A stretch of 55,876 nt of DNA from an uncultured Alphaproteobacteria bacterium (lineage in GTDB: Bacteria > Pseudomonadota > Alphaproteobacteria > Rhizobiales > Pleomorphomonadaceae). The position numbers and the translations under genes are program-made. The notes under the pieces are model-generated. The model saw nothing but the letters and a program-made list of their open reading frames with translations, did no database searches and was not told the origin of the DNA. The stretch spans positions 1 to 55,876 of the forward strand of contig CALCDT010000163.1 of the NCBI GenBank assembly GCA_937900425.1, read 5' to 3'. This document shows, piece by piece, positions 9,211 to 17,426 of the stretch (position 1 is the stretch's first letter; every line of letters begins with the position of its first letter).

Positions 9211-9882
9211 TCAGCCCACCTTCGCCGGCCCGACGACCGCGATGTCGGCGTAGCGCCGGAAGGCGTGTTCGAAGACGAGCGGGCGACCCGCCTTGCCGGC
9301 GAGGTGACGGAGTTCGGCTTCGAGGGCCGGGCCACGCGGATGAACGTGGAACAGCGCCAGCCAGCGCGTCAGCATCCCCTGCCCGAGCGGACCGAGCCCG
9401 GCGGCGTCGCCGAAGTCGGCGATTGCGAGGCGGCCGTCCGGCGCGGTGAGGCGCAGCGCCTCGGCGAGAGCGCCCCGCCAGTCGGGGATCATCGACAGCG
9501 CGTAGGAGACGAAGACGCGATCGAAGCGGTCGACGCCGAAGGTCGCGGCGGCGTCGAAGGCGGTGGCGTCGCCCCTCGCGAGCGTGATCCGCTCGCCGAG
9601 GCCGGCGCGGGCGACGTTGGCCCGGGCGGTCTTCAGCATCTCCTCGGAGATGTCGAAGCCGTGGAGACGGACCGTCGGCCAGCGGCGGGCCGCCGCGATC
9701 AGATTGCGGGCGGTGCCGCAGGCGACTTCCAGCACGGTGCCGCCCGGCGGCGGATCGAGCCGGGCCAGCATGCGGTCACGGCCGAGCAGATAGGGCCGCC
9801 GCGTCAGGTCGTAGACGTGCCGGGTGTGGCGGTACATCCGGTCCATCGCCCGGGCCTGGCCGCCCCGCTCCGCCGCCGTCAC
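9211..9882 (-). CDS. btaB: SAM-dependent N-methyltransferase of betaine-lipid synthesis
   Basis: The 223-residue product is a class I methyltransferase with a SAM-binding loop at VLEVACGTARN and a conserved N-terminus (MDRMYRHTRHVYDLTRRPYLLGRDRML). Split in two, the diagnostic parts are YRHTRHVYDLTR and YLLGRDRML, as in Rhodobacter BtaB. The known reaction is three successive methylations of diacylglyceryl-homoserine to give the betaine lipid DGTS. The start is read as GTG at 9882, one base after the btaA stop, which keeps the short leader seen in relatives; an ATG at 9846 is the alternative. It forms a two-gene operon with btaA and probably acts at the inner membrane. Confidence 0.9.
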   Translation of the reverse strand: MTAAERGGQARAMDRMYRHTRHVYDLTRRPYLLGRDRMLARLDPPPGGTVLEVACGTARNLIAAARRWPTVRLHGFDISEEMLKTARANVARAGLGERITLARGDATAFDAAATFGVDRFDRVFVSYALSMIPDWRGALAEALRLTAPDGRLAIADFGDAAGLGPLGQGMLTRWLALFHVHPRGPALEAELRHLAGKAGRPLVFEHAFRRYADIAVVGPAKVG

Positions 9883-9883
9883 G

Positions 9884-11101
9884 TCAGGCCGCCCGGCGGT
9901 AGAGGTGGAAGCCGCCGTAGATCGACGAGCGGTCGCGGGCGGTGAAGGCGCGCGAGGCCTCGGCCTCGTAGGTCCAGGCGCCGCGCACGTCGGCCGGCAG
10001 AGCCTCGTCCAGCGGGCTCTCCTCGCCGGCGGTGCGGAAGATCACGCGGGCGCCGGGGCGGGCGGTGCGGGTGATCTGGCGCCAGAGGTCGGTCATCTGG
10101 GCGGCGGACATCCAGTCCTGGGCGTCGAGCAGCACGTAGGCGTCGAGCGTCTCCGCGCCCTCGCCGGCCAGATACTCCGTCATCGAGGCGTGCAGCGGGG
10201 TGACGCGATCGGCGTTCTCGCGCACGGTCGCATAGTTGTCGCGAGCGAGATACGGCGGCACGGCGCGGCGGATTTCGCGGTCGTAGCCGCGGCCGAAGGC
10301 CTGCCAGGCGAAATAGTTGTCCTCGAGCGGGAAATCGCAGGCGAGGCGTTCGAGCCGGCGGCGCAAGAGACCGGCCATGTCGCCGCCCGACGAGGAGTTG
10401 AGACAGGCGAACTGCGCCGGCGGGATGCCGAGGCCGTAGAGCGAGACCGGCATGCGGCACATCCAGCGGATCAGCCGGCTGTCGAACACCGGCGCCAGCG
10501 TCTCCTCGAAGACGAGGCGCTGCTCCTCGAGGCTCTTTGCGCTCAGCATGCGCCGCGGGTTCTTGCCGTAGGCGCGGGCAAGGAGGTGGACGGTGCCGAT
10601 GAAGCGGCCGAGCAGGCCGAACTTGTAGACGTTACGGGCGAAGAGGTTGATGCGGCGGCCGCGCAGCGGCTGGCGGCCCTCCCAGTAGGCGCGGGCCTGG
10701 TCGTCGAGGCGCTCTTTCAGGAAGCGGTCGTAGCGGGCGGTGTTCTCGCGCTCGTCGGCGTGGCCGAAGAAGCGGAAGAAGGCCTCGTGGTTCGGCAGGT
10801 TTTTCACCGCCGCGACCTTGAGCTTGAGCAGCGCGACGTGGGCCGGGTTGAGATCGACGGCGGTGATGCTCTCCGGCGAGGCGGTGAGGTAGCTCATGAC
10901 GTTGCAGCCGCCGGACGCGATGGTCACCATGCGCTTGCCCGGGCCGAGGCCCAGCGCCGCCATGTCGACGTCGGGGTCTTCCCAGATCTGCGGATAGACG
11001 AGGCCGGAGAAGGCCAGGGTGAAGAGCCGCTCCAGTACGCCGCGGCGCGAGGCCAGCGGGTTGGAGTGCACCGCCTGCGACAGTCTCTCGTTCTTCGCCA
11101 T
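9884..11101 (-). CDS. btaA: S-adenosylmethionine:diacylglycerol 3-amino-3-carboxypropyltransferase
   Basis: The 405-residue product belongs to the DUF3419/BtaA family; Rhodobacter BtaA has about the same length. BtaA transfers the aminocarboxypropyl group of SAM to diacylglycerol, the first step towards DGTS. Visible features are FSGLVYPQIWEDPDVD near the N-terminus, the SAM-site motif MVTIASGGCNVMSYL, AVDLNPAHVALLKLK and a C-terminal DAQDWMSAAQM block. The ATG at 11101 (MAKNERLSQ) is chosen; the open frame further upstream is not conserved-looking. DGTS usually replaces phospholipids during phosphate starvation, which fits the phased heptamers found at 11173-11212. Confidence 0.93.
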   Translation of the reverse strand: MAKNERLSQAVHSNPLASRRGVLERLFTLAFSGLVYPQIWEDPDVDMAALGLGPGKRMVTIASGGCNVMSYLTASPESITAVDLNPAHVALLKLKVAAVKNLPNHEAFFRFFGHADERENTARYDRFLKERLDDQARAYWEGRQPLRGRRINLFARNVYKFGLLGRFIGTVHLLARAYGKNPRRMLSAKSLEEQRLVFEETLAPVFDSRLIRWMCRMPVSLYGLGIPPAQFACLNSSSGGDMAGLLRRRLERLACDFPLEDNYFAWQAFGRGYDREIRRAVPPYLARDNYATVRENADRVTPLHASMTEYLAGEGAETLDAYVLLDAQDWMSAAQMTDLWRQITRTARPGARVIFRTAGEESPLDEALPADVRGAWTYEAEASRAFTARDRSSIYGGFHLYRRAA

Positions 11102-11172
11102 CACCGCTCGTCCCCTCCGCGGCGGCGAGTCTTCCCGCCTCCACCGCGTCCGGGACAGCAAGCACGCGGCGA

Positions 11173-11212
11173 TGACGGGGCGACGAAGGTTCGATGACGG
11201 AGAGACGACGGG
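11173..11212 (-). promoter_or_regulatory. Possible Pho box: tandem heptamers with 11-bp period
   Basis: On the plus strand four heptamers, ATGACGG, ACGAAGG, ATGACGG and ACGACGG, begin at 11173, 11184, 11195 and 11206. Each is separated by 4 bases, an exact 11-bp period. Read on the minus strand they are CCGTCAT/CCTTCGT/CCGTCAT/CCGTCGT, close to the PhoB half-site CTGTCAT with its 4-base spacer. The array lies 72 bases upstream of the btaA start. Against the call, the spacers are GC-rich, whereas PhoB spacers are usually A/T-rich. Confidence 0.42.
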
Positions 11213-11318
11213 GCGACAATCGACCGTCTCATGTCCATTGGCGAACGGAGGTACGCCAGAAAGGTGTGCGAGAAACGCGATAGTTGACGCACGCAGCGTT
11301 CTTGTTGCGACAATCAAT

Positions 11319-11837
11319 TCAGTTGCTGAAAAAACGTTTCATCTCGTCGCGACAGACGGCCGCACACGTCTGATCAATAACAAATGCGCGACGACAACTC
11401 AGATGCACATCGCCGTCATACTCAAATATCAATACCGACTGCCATGAATGCGACAACAATCCGGGGATATTCGAATGAACGTCGACTTTCATATGTCCGG
11501 AACTATTTTCCGCTCGAATTAATGCAATGGGAAAAATGTTGATGTTGGATTCTGAATAAGTCGCCACCAATCGAAAAATCGCAAATATTTCCTCTTTCGA
11601 AATTAGAACGTCTGAGATCTCGAAATTGGATTTCGCAACAATTGATGCAGTCGACAATGTGTCGAACCCTGTCGAATGAACGGATACAACACAATTTGCC
11701 CTGTCATTCTGATCAAATCCCCGTTCAGAACGCACCGTCAGGCGATCTCTGCCACTCGTCGACGGAATGTGAAACGAGAACGTCAAATCAGAACTCCTGA
11801 TCCGCCACCTTGAAGCAATCACCCGGTTAGCGCGCAA
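11319..11837 (-). CDS. Hypothetical protein in a low-GC island
   Basis: A 172-residue open frame that I cannot assign to a family. It uses codons such as ATA, CTA, TTA, AGT and CAT that neighbouring genes avoid. A hand count of 11521-11580 gives 22 G/C out of 60, far below the surroundings. The protein is Ser/Ile/Asp-rich with alternating hydrophobic residues (SDLTFSFHIPSTSG near the N-terminus, SWQSVLIFEYDGDVHLSC near the C-terminus), suggesting a beta-rich soluble fold. The frame can start at TTG 11837, or more plausibly GTG 11822, giving 167 residues; no good ribosome binding site is seen. It lies 66 bases after dctM on the same strand, but its composition points to recent transfer and not to a role in transport. 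Confidence 0.55.
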   Translation of the reverse strand: MRANRVIASRWRIRSSDLTFSFHIPSTSGRDRLTVRSERGFDQNDRANCVVSVHSTGFDTLSTASIVAKSNFEISDVLISKEEIFAIFRLVATYSESNINIFPIALIRAENSSGHMKVDVHSNIPGLLSHSWQSVLIFEYDGDVHLSCRRAFVIDQTCAAVCRDEMKRFFSN

Positions 11838-11903
11838 ATCGGGAGTTTGAAACGCCGGGTGCGGACTTGTGAAGCCAATTCGGTCCGCTCCCGGCGTTCA
11901 TCG

Positions 11904-13229
11904 TCACATCATCCCGAGCAGTCTCGGCAGCCCCAGCGAGATCGCCGGAACGTAGGTGATCAGCATCAGGAAGATCAGCATCGTCACCAGCCAGGGCGTC
12001 ACCGCGACGGTGAGTTCGGTGATGCCCATCTTGGTGATGCCGGAGGCGACGTAGAGGTTGAGGCCGACCGGCGGCGTGCACATGCCGATTTCCATGTTGA
12101 CGACGATCATGATGCCGAAGTGCACCGGGTCGATGCCGAGCTTCACCGCGACGGGGAAGAGGATCGGCGCCATGATCAGCACGATCGACGACGGCTCCAT
12201 GAAGTTGCCGGCGATGAGCAGGATGATGTTGACCGCGATCAGGAACATCCACCACGACAGACCGGTGTCGACCATCCACTCGCCGAGCGCCTGCGGGATG
12301 TTCTCGTGGGTGAGCAGGAAGGAGAACAGCACCGCGTTGGTGATGATGTAGAGCAGCATCGCCGACATGTTGGCCGAGGCCAGCAGCACTTTCGGCACCC
12401 CCGACAGCGGCATGTCCCTGTAGACGAAGACCGCGACGACGAAGGCGTAGACGGCGCTCATCGCCGCGGCCTCGGTCGGGGTGAAGACGCCCGAGTAGAT
12501 GCCGCCCATGACGATGACGATCAGGGCGAGGCCCCAGAAGGCACGGCGGAAGGCGCTCCAGCGTTCGGCGAAGCTCGCCTTCGGCAGGCGCGGATAGTCG
12601 TTCTTCCAGGCCCGGTACCAGGTGGTGAAGCCGAGCATCGAGGCGAGGATCAGGCCCGGGATCACGCCGGCGATGAACAGCGCGCCGACCGAGGCCGAGG
12701 AGACGACCTCGCCGTCCGGCCCGGTCGCCAGCATGCCGGAGGTCGAGACCGCGTACATCACCATCACGATCGACGGCGGGATCAGGATGCCGAGGCCGCC
12801 CGAAGTGGCGATGACGCCGGCACCGAAGCGTTCAGGGAAGCCCTGGCGCGCCATCGCCGGCAGGATGATCGAGCCGATGGCGACGACGGTGGCCGGCGAG
12901 GAGCCGGAGACGGCGGCGAACAGGGCGCAGGCGACGACACCGGCGAGGGCGAGGCCGCCGTACCAGTGGCCGACCATCGCCGAGGCGAAATTGATCATCC
13001 GCCGGGCGACGCCGCCGTGGGTGAGGAAGTTGCCGGCGAGGATGAAGAACGGGATCGCCATGATCTCGAACTTCTCGATGCCGGTGAACAGCTTGAGGGC
13101 CACGGTGTCGATCGGCACCGCCGTCATCGTGAAGAGGAAGGCGAGGACGGTGAGGCCGAGGGCGATGGAGACCGGCATGCCGGTCAGCATGAGGGCGATG
13201 AGCCCGCCGAAGATCATTGCGGCATTCAT
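11904..13229 (-). CDS. dctM: TRAP C4-dicarboxylate transporter, large permease subunit
   Basis: The 441-residue integral membrane protein is of the DctM family, with about 12 hydrophobic segments. Recognisable motifs include GMPVSIALGL, AIPFFILAGNFLTHGG, AAVSGSSPATVVAIGSI and the C-terminal METIGMCTPPVGLNL-type block (here NMEIGMCTPPVGLNLYVAS). DctM uses the sodium gradient to move substrate delivered by the binding protein DctP. It starts 3 bases after dctQ and is the last gene of the dctP-dctQ-dctM order on the minus strand. The tight spacing to dctQ implies coupled synthesis of the two membrane subunits. Confidence 0.93.
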   Translation of the reverse strand: MNAAMIFGGLIALMLTGMPVSIALGLTVLAFLFTMTAVPIDTVALKLFTGIEKFEIMAIPFFILAGNFLTHGGVARRMINFASAMVGHWYGGLALAGVVACALFAAVSGSSPATVVAIGSIILPAMARQGFPERFGAGVIATSGGLGILIPPSIVMVMYAVSTSGMLATGPDGEVVSSASVGALFIAGVIPGLILASMLGFTTWYRAWKNDYPRLPKASFAERWSAFRRAFWGLALIVIVMGGIYSGVFTPTEAAAMSAVYAFVVAVFVYRDMPLSGVPKVLLASANMSAMLLYIITNAVLFSFLLTHENIPQALGEWMVDTGLSWWMFLIAVNIILLIAGNFMEPSSIVLIMAPILFPVAVKLGIDPVHFGIMIVVNMEIGMCTPPVGLNLYVASGITKMGITELTVAVTPWLVTMLIFLMLITYVPAISLGLPRLLGMM

Positions 13230-13232
13230 GGC

Positions 13233-13880
13233 TCAGAGATCCTTCGGGCGCAGGTCGCTGTGGGCGATGGCGGCGGCGTCGGCGTCCTCGTCGACGCCGT
13301 CGACGTGGCCGTGGTCGTGGTGGGGCAGTTCGCCGGTTCGGGCGAATTGGACCGCGACCTGCAGGAAGCGGAAGCACATCAGGTAGGAGCCGAGCGGGAT
13401 GGCGAGATAGACGATCCAGATCGGGATCTCGAGATCGACCGCCGTCGACGAGGTCTGCGCCATGTGCCAGACGAAGTCGGCGCCTAGGGTGCCGATGATG
13501 CCGGTGAAGAGGGCGCCGGCGAGCAGGCCGAACAGCACGAACATCTTGCGCTTGCGCGGCTCGAGGCTGTTGATCAGCACGTCGATGCCGACGTGGATGC
13601 CGGTGCGCACGCCGTAAGCGGCGCCGAATTTCGCCATCCACACGAAGAGGATGATGCAGAGTTCCTGGGCCCAGACGAGGTTGACCTGGCGCATGGTCAT
13701 GTAGGCCGCCCGGGCCGCGTCGGACAGCCAGGCGATGTCGTTTGCGCGGCCGTAGCCGATCAGTCCGGCGACGAAGGTGAGCGAGTAGCGGTGGGCGACG
13801 GCGACGAAGATGAGCACGGTCGCGGCGGCGATCAGCGTCGCGATCAGGACCTCTTCGAGGCGGTCGAGCAGGCGGAGCAT
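13233..13880 (-). CDS. dctQ: TRAP C4-dicarboxylate transporter, small permease subunit
   Basis: The 215-residue protein has four hydrophobic helices, roughly at residues 10-35, 63-85, 105-130 and 145-170, as expected for DctQ. The motif VWMAKFGAAYGVRTGIHVG (residues of about 83-101) is typical of the family. DctQ forms the membrane complex with DctM and is needed for transport. It ends in a His/Asp-rich hydrophilic tail (HHDHGHVDG). It is separated from dctP by about 290 bases that hold an inverted-repeat element. Confidence 0.9.
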   Translation of the reverse strand: MLRLLDRLEEVLIATLIAAATVLIFVAVAHRYSLTFVAGLIGYGRANDIAWLSDAARAAYMTMRQVNLVWAQELCIILFVWMAKFGAAYGVRTGIHVGIDVLINSLEPRKRKMFVLFGLLAGALFTGIIGTLGADFVWHMAQTSSTAVDLEIPIWIVYLAIPLGSYLMCFRFLQVAVQFARTGELPHHDHGHVDGVDEDADAAAIAHSDLRPKDL

Positions 13881-13936
13881 GGGTCGGCCCCCTGTCGGTG
13901 ATGTCGGGAATTTGCTGGTGATTTGGGGAAGGCGCC

Positions 13937-14130
13937 GGGGCGCCCCCTCATCCGCCCTTCGGGCACCTTCTCCCGCGAGGGGAGAAGGGGTCGGGGAGGT
14001 GATTCAATTGTTCGATCGCCGGGCCGTATCTGCGGCGCTTCTGGAAAAGCAGGGCGCTCGCAAAGTCCGCCGATTCCCTTCTCCCCTTGCGGGAGAAGGT
14101 GCCCGAAGGGCGGATGAGGGGTGGCGCCGG
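13937..14130. repeat. Inverted-repeat (MITE-like) element inside the dct operon
   Basis: Two arms of about 45 bases face each other. The left arm (13945-13990) contains CCCCTCATCCGCCCTTCGGG then CACCTTCTCCC; the right arm (14077-14121) is its reverse complement with few changes. Each arm can itself fold, and GGCGCC flanks both ends. About 85 bases lie between the arms. There is no transposase. This looks like a non-autonomous repeat of the kind scattered in rhizobial genomes; it lies between dctQ and dctP. Confidence 0.75.
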
Positions 14131-14172
14131 CCAAAGACCCCCCGCCACGTCCCCGCCCTCCGGGCTCTCGCC

Positions 14173-15192
14173 TCACATCGCGCCGGTTTCGGCCTTCACC
14201 TTGGCGATCAGCTCGGCGCCGATGCGGTCGGCCATTTCGTCGTGGACCGGCGCCAGGGTCTTCACCCACTCGGCGCGCTCCTCGTCGGTCAACTCGTGGA
14301 ACTCGGTGGTGCCGGCCGCCTTCATGGCTTCGAGCGCCGCGTCGTTCTCGTCCTTGGCGATGCCGTTGGCGTATTCGGTCGCCTCCAGCATGGCCTTGTC
14401 GAGCTGCGAGCGGACGTCGGCCGGCAGGTCGTCCCAGAACTTCTTGTTCACGATCACCGCATAGCCGAGGTAGCCGTGGTTGGAGATCGTCGCGTGCTTC
14501 TGCACCTCGTGCATCTTCTGGGTGTACATGTTCGACGGCGGGTTCTCGGTGCCGTCGACGACGCCGGTCTGCAGCGCCTGATAGACTTCCGAGAAGGCCA
14601 TGACCTGCGGCACGGCGCCGAGGGCGTTCATCTCCGCTTCCAGCACCTTGGACGACTGGATGCGCATCTTGAGGCCGAGGAAGTCGTCGGGCGTGCGCAG
14701 CGGCGAGTTGGCGCTCATGATCTTGAAGCCGTTGTCCCAGTAGGCGAGACCGGAAATTCCCTTGTCCTCGAGCTTGGCGAAAAGCTCCTTGCCGATGTCG
14801 CCGTAGGTCACCTTGTGGAGCGCGTCGTAGTCCGGGAAGATGTACGGCAGGTCGAAGACCTCGAAATCGCGGACGCCGAGCGGGCCGAATTTCGCCAGCG
14901 AAGGCGCGAGGATCTGGACGGCGCCGAGCTGCAGGGCCTCCATCTCCTCCTTGTCCTTGTAGAGCTGGGAGTTCGGGTAGACCTCGACCTTGACGGCCCC
15001 GTTCGTATACTGCTCGGCGAGTTCCTTGAACTTGTCGGCGCCCTTGCCCTTCGGCGTGCCGGGGGCGACGACGTGGCTGAACTTGATGACGATCGGATCG
15101 GCGGCGAAGGCCGGGCCGGCGGCGAGGCCCGCGGCGAGCGCGAGGCCGAGACCGGCGAGAGCCGCGGTGGCGGCACGACGGGTGATCTTCAT
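14173..15192 (-). CDS. dctP: TRAP C4-dicarboxylate transporter, periplasmic binding protein
   Basis: The 339-residue protein has a signal peptide (basic KITRR, hydrophobic core, probable cleavage after AFA near residue 28). The mature protein has DctP-family hallmarks: IKFSHVVAPGTPKGKGADKF, QLYKDKEEMEALQLGAVQ, the substrate-contact region LKMRIQSSKVLEAEMNALGA and GVVDGTENPPSNMYTQK. By recall it is very close to Rhodobacter capsulatus DctP, which binds malate, succinate and fumarate. The ATG at 15192 follows GGGAGGAAGACA, a strong ribosome binding site. It is the first gene of the transport operon and is divergent from the sensor-kinase gene. Confidence 0.95.
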   Translation of the reverse strand: MKITRRAATAALAGLGLALAAGLAAGPAFAADPIVIKFSHVVAPGTPKGKGADKFKELAEQYTNGAVKVEVYPNSQLYKDKEEMEALQLGAVQILAPSLAKFGPLGVRDFEVFDLPYIFPDYDALHKVTYGDIGKELFAKLEDKGISGLAYWDNGFKIMSANSPLRTPDDFLGLKMRIQSSKVLEAEMNALGAVPQVMAFSEVYQALQTGVVDGTENPPSNMYTQKMHEVQKHATISNHGYLGYAVIVNKKFWDDLPADVRSQLDKAMLEATEYANGIAKDENDAALEAMKAAGTTEFHELTDEERAEWVKTLAPVHDEMADRIGAELIAKVKAETGAM

Positions 15193-15377
15193 TGTCTTCC
15201 TCCCTCGGGGCGCCGGAAGCGCCCGGACGAAATGCTCCGGGCCGGCGCGGAAATTCGTTCGACAGGTCATCCTCGCGGCCGGCCGACGGAGCGGCGACGG
15301 GGCGAGGTGCAGGACCGCGGCTCCTTCCTTCCGCGTTCCTGTGCTAGCTAATAGAAAAGCTCGGGGCGGCTCGGCTA

Positions 15378-15393
15378 TTGTGGATATCCGCAA
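15378..15393. promoter_or_regulatory. Near-perfect 16-bp palindrome between dctP and dctS
   Basis: TTGTGGATATCCGCAA is symmetric except for one mismatched pair. It sits 39 bases before the dctS start and 186 bases before dctP, within the divergent promoter region. It could be an operator for the neighbouring response regulator, but no consensus for that regulator is known to me. Confidence 0.35.
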
Positions 15394-15431
15394 CGACGGG
15401 CCGGAAGAGCCGCGACGAGGGGGAGGACGAA

Positions 15432-17426
15432 GTGCCTGTGCGGCAGCATCAGCTCGGGCTCGACGACGTTCGCGCGCTGGCGCCGGTGCGCGGAGTGCGC
15501 GAAGTCTGGCTCGCCCTGATGCCGGTGATCGCGATCGTGCTGCTGGTCGCGCTGACCGGCGCCCTGCTCTACGTCGTCGGCCAGGACGAGGCCGAGCGCG
15601 AGCACACCCGCTTGATCTCCGACGCGCTCTGGGTCGAGCAGACCCTGCGCTTCCAGCTCGCCACCGACGAGGACACCGTCAGCCGCCTCGCCCTCGACGC
15701 CGCCCGCGGCCCGGCCGGCGTCGTCGCCATCGCCGACAAGGCCCGCGTCCACGTCGCCAACAACCCGGAGGTGCTGGCGCTGGCCTGGTTCGACGACGAC
15801 GGACGCATGGCCGGCGGGGTGCCGAACCTGCCGCGCGAGGCCACGGTGCCGGCGGCGGTGGCCCGTGTGCTCGGCATGACCCGCTTCTCGGCCCGGCCGA
15901 TCTACGGCGACCTGCGCGAGAGCGCCGACGGCTCCACCGTGGTCGACATGGCGGTGGCGGCCGGTCCGCGGGCCGGCGCCGTGGTGGCGACGATCTCGCT
16001 CGACGCCCTCGTCGCCCGCCACGTGCCCTGGTGGATCGGCGAACGCTACGCGGTGCGCCTCGTCGACGCCTCCGGCGAAATTCTCGTCGAGAAGTCGCGG
16101 GTCGAGCCGCTCGACCCCGCCCGCCAGCACCAGATCAGCTTCGACCCGCCGCTGCGCGGCCTCGCCTTAGCGATCGCGCCCTATCGCTCGTCGACCGACA
16201 GCTCCTCGCGGGTGCTCGTCGCCGCGATCCTCGGCCTCGCCCTGCTCGCGGTGTCGTCGCTGATCGTGCTGCAGCGCCACGTCGCAAGGCGCCGGCGGGT
16301 CGAGCAGCAGCTTCACGCCGAAACCGCCTTCCGCCGGGCGATGGAGGAGAGCCTGACCATCGGCATGCGCGCCCGCGCCCACGACGGGCGCATCCTCTAC
16401 GTCAACGCCGCTTTCGCCCGCATGGTCGGCCACCCGGTCGAGACGCTGATCGGCCACCGGCCGCCGATGCCCTACTGGACCGAGGACCGCCTCGCCGAGA
16501 CCATGGCCCGCCACGCCGCGCTCAACCGCAGCACGCCGGAACCGCAGAGCTTCGAGACCCGGTTCCGCCGGCCCGACGGCAGCGAGTTCGACGTTCTCGT
16601 CTACGAGGCGCCGCTGGTCGACGGCGACGGCCACCACCGCGGCTGGATGGGCTCGATCATCGACATCACCGACCGCAAGGCCGCCGCCGAACTCGCCCGC
16701 GGCCAGGCCGAGAGCCTCGCGCGCACCGGCCGCCTCGTCACGCTCGGCGAGATGGCCTCGACCCTCGCCCACGAACTCAACCAGCCGCTCGCCGCCATCG
16801 CCAGCTACGCCGCCGGCTCGATCAACATGCTGGAGAACGAGCGGGCCGAGCGCGGCCCGGTGATCGCGGCGCTGCGCAAGCTCGCCGTCCAGGCCGACCG
16901 CGCCGGCCAGATCATCCGCCGCATCCAGGACTTCGTGCGAAAGCGCGAGCCGCGCTTCGCGCAGACGGCGATCGAGTCGCTGGTCGAGGACGTCGTCGCC
17001 TTCATCAGCGTCGACCTGCGCAATGCGCGGGTGCGGATCGAGACGGCGATCGAGCCGGGCCTGCCGCCGCTGTCGGCCGACCGCATCCTGATCGAGCAGC
17101 TGCTCATCAACCTGATCCGCAACGGCGCCGAGGCGATGGCGCAGGTCCCCGACGCCGACCGCCGCCTCGACGTCTCGGCGCGGCGGGTCGGCGGCGAGGT
17201 GGTCGTCGCCGTCGCCGACCGCGGCTGCGGCATCGACGCCGAGATCGCGCCGCGCCTGTTCGACGCCTTCGTCTCCTCCAAGGCCGAAGGCATGGGCATG
17301 GGCCTCAACATCTGCCGCTCGATCGTCGAGCTCCACGGCGGCCGCCTCGCCCACACGGCCCGGCCCGGCGGCGGCACCGTCTTCACCGTCGCCCTGCCCG
17401 TCCGCCAGGTCGAGGTCGCCGCATGA
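15432..17426 (+). CDS. dctS: Sensor histidine kinase of the C4-dicarboxylate system
   Basis: The 664-residue membrane kinase is predicted to sense external C4-dicarboxylates and control dctPQM, as DctS does in Rhodobacter capsulatus. Order: TM1 at about 26-49, a periplasmic sensing region at about 50-258, TM2 at about 259-281, a PAS domain at about 297-415, the phospho-acceptor His447 in AHELNQPLAA, and an ATPase domain with NLIRNGAEAM, DRGCGI and GMGMGLNICRSI. The frame is open back to a TTG at 15378, but GTG 15432 is preferred because GGGAGGA lies 5 bases before it. It overlaps the regulator gene by 4 bases (ATGA). Confidence 0.9.
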   Translation: MPVRQHQLGLDDVRALAPVRGVREVWLALMPVIAIVLLVALTGALLYVVGQDEAEREHTRLISDALWVEQTLRFQLATDEDTVSRLALDAARGPAGVVAIADKARVHVANNPEVLALAWFDDDGRMAGGVPNLPREATVPAAVARVLGMTRFSARPIYGDLRESADGSTVVDMAVAAGPRAGAVVATISLDALVARHVPWWIGERYAVRLVDASGEILVEKSRVEPLDPARQHQISFDPPLRGLALAIAPYRSSTDSSSRVLVAAILGLALLAVSSLIVLQRHVARRRRVEQQLHAETAFRRAMEESLTIGMRARAHDGRILYVNAAFARMVGHPVETLIGHRPPMPYWTEDRLAETMARHAALNRSTPEPQSFETRFRRPDGSEFDVLVYEAPLVDGDGHHRGWMGSIIDITDRKAAAELARGQAESLARTGRLVTLGEMASTLAHELNQPLAAIASYAAGSINMLENERAERGPVIAALRKLAVQADRAGQIIRRIQDFVRKREPRFAQTAIESLVEDVVAFISVDLRNARVRIETAIEPGLPPLSADRILIEQLLINLIRNGAEAMAQVPDADRRLDVSARRVGGEVVVAVADRGCGIDAEIAPRLFDAFVSSKAEGMGMGLNICRSIVELHGGRLAHTARPGGGTVFTVALPVRQVEVAA

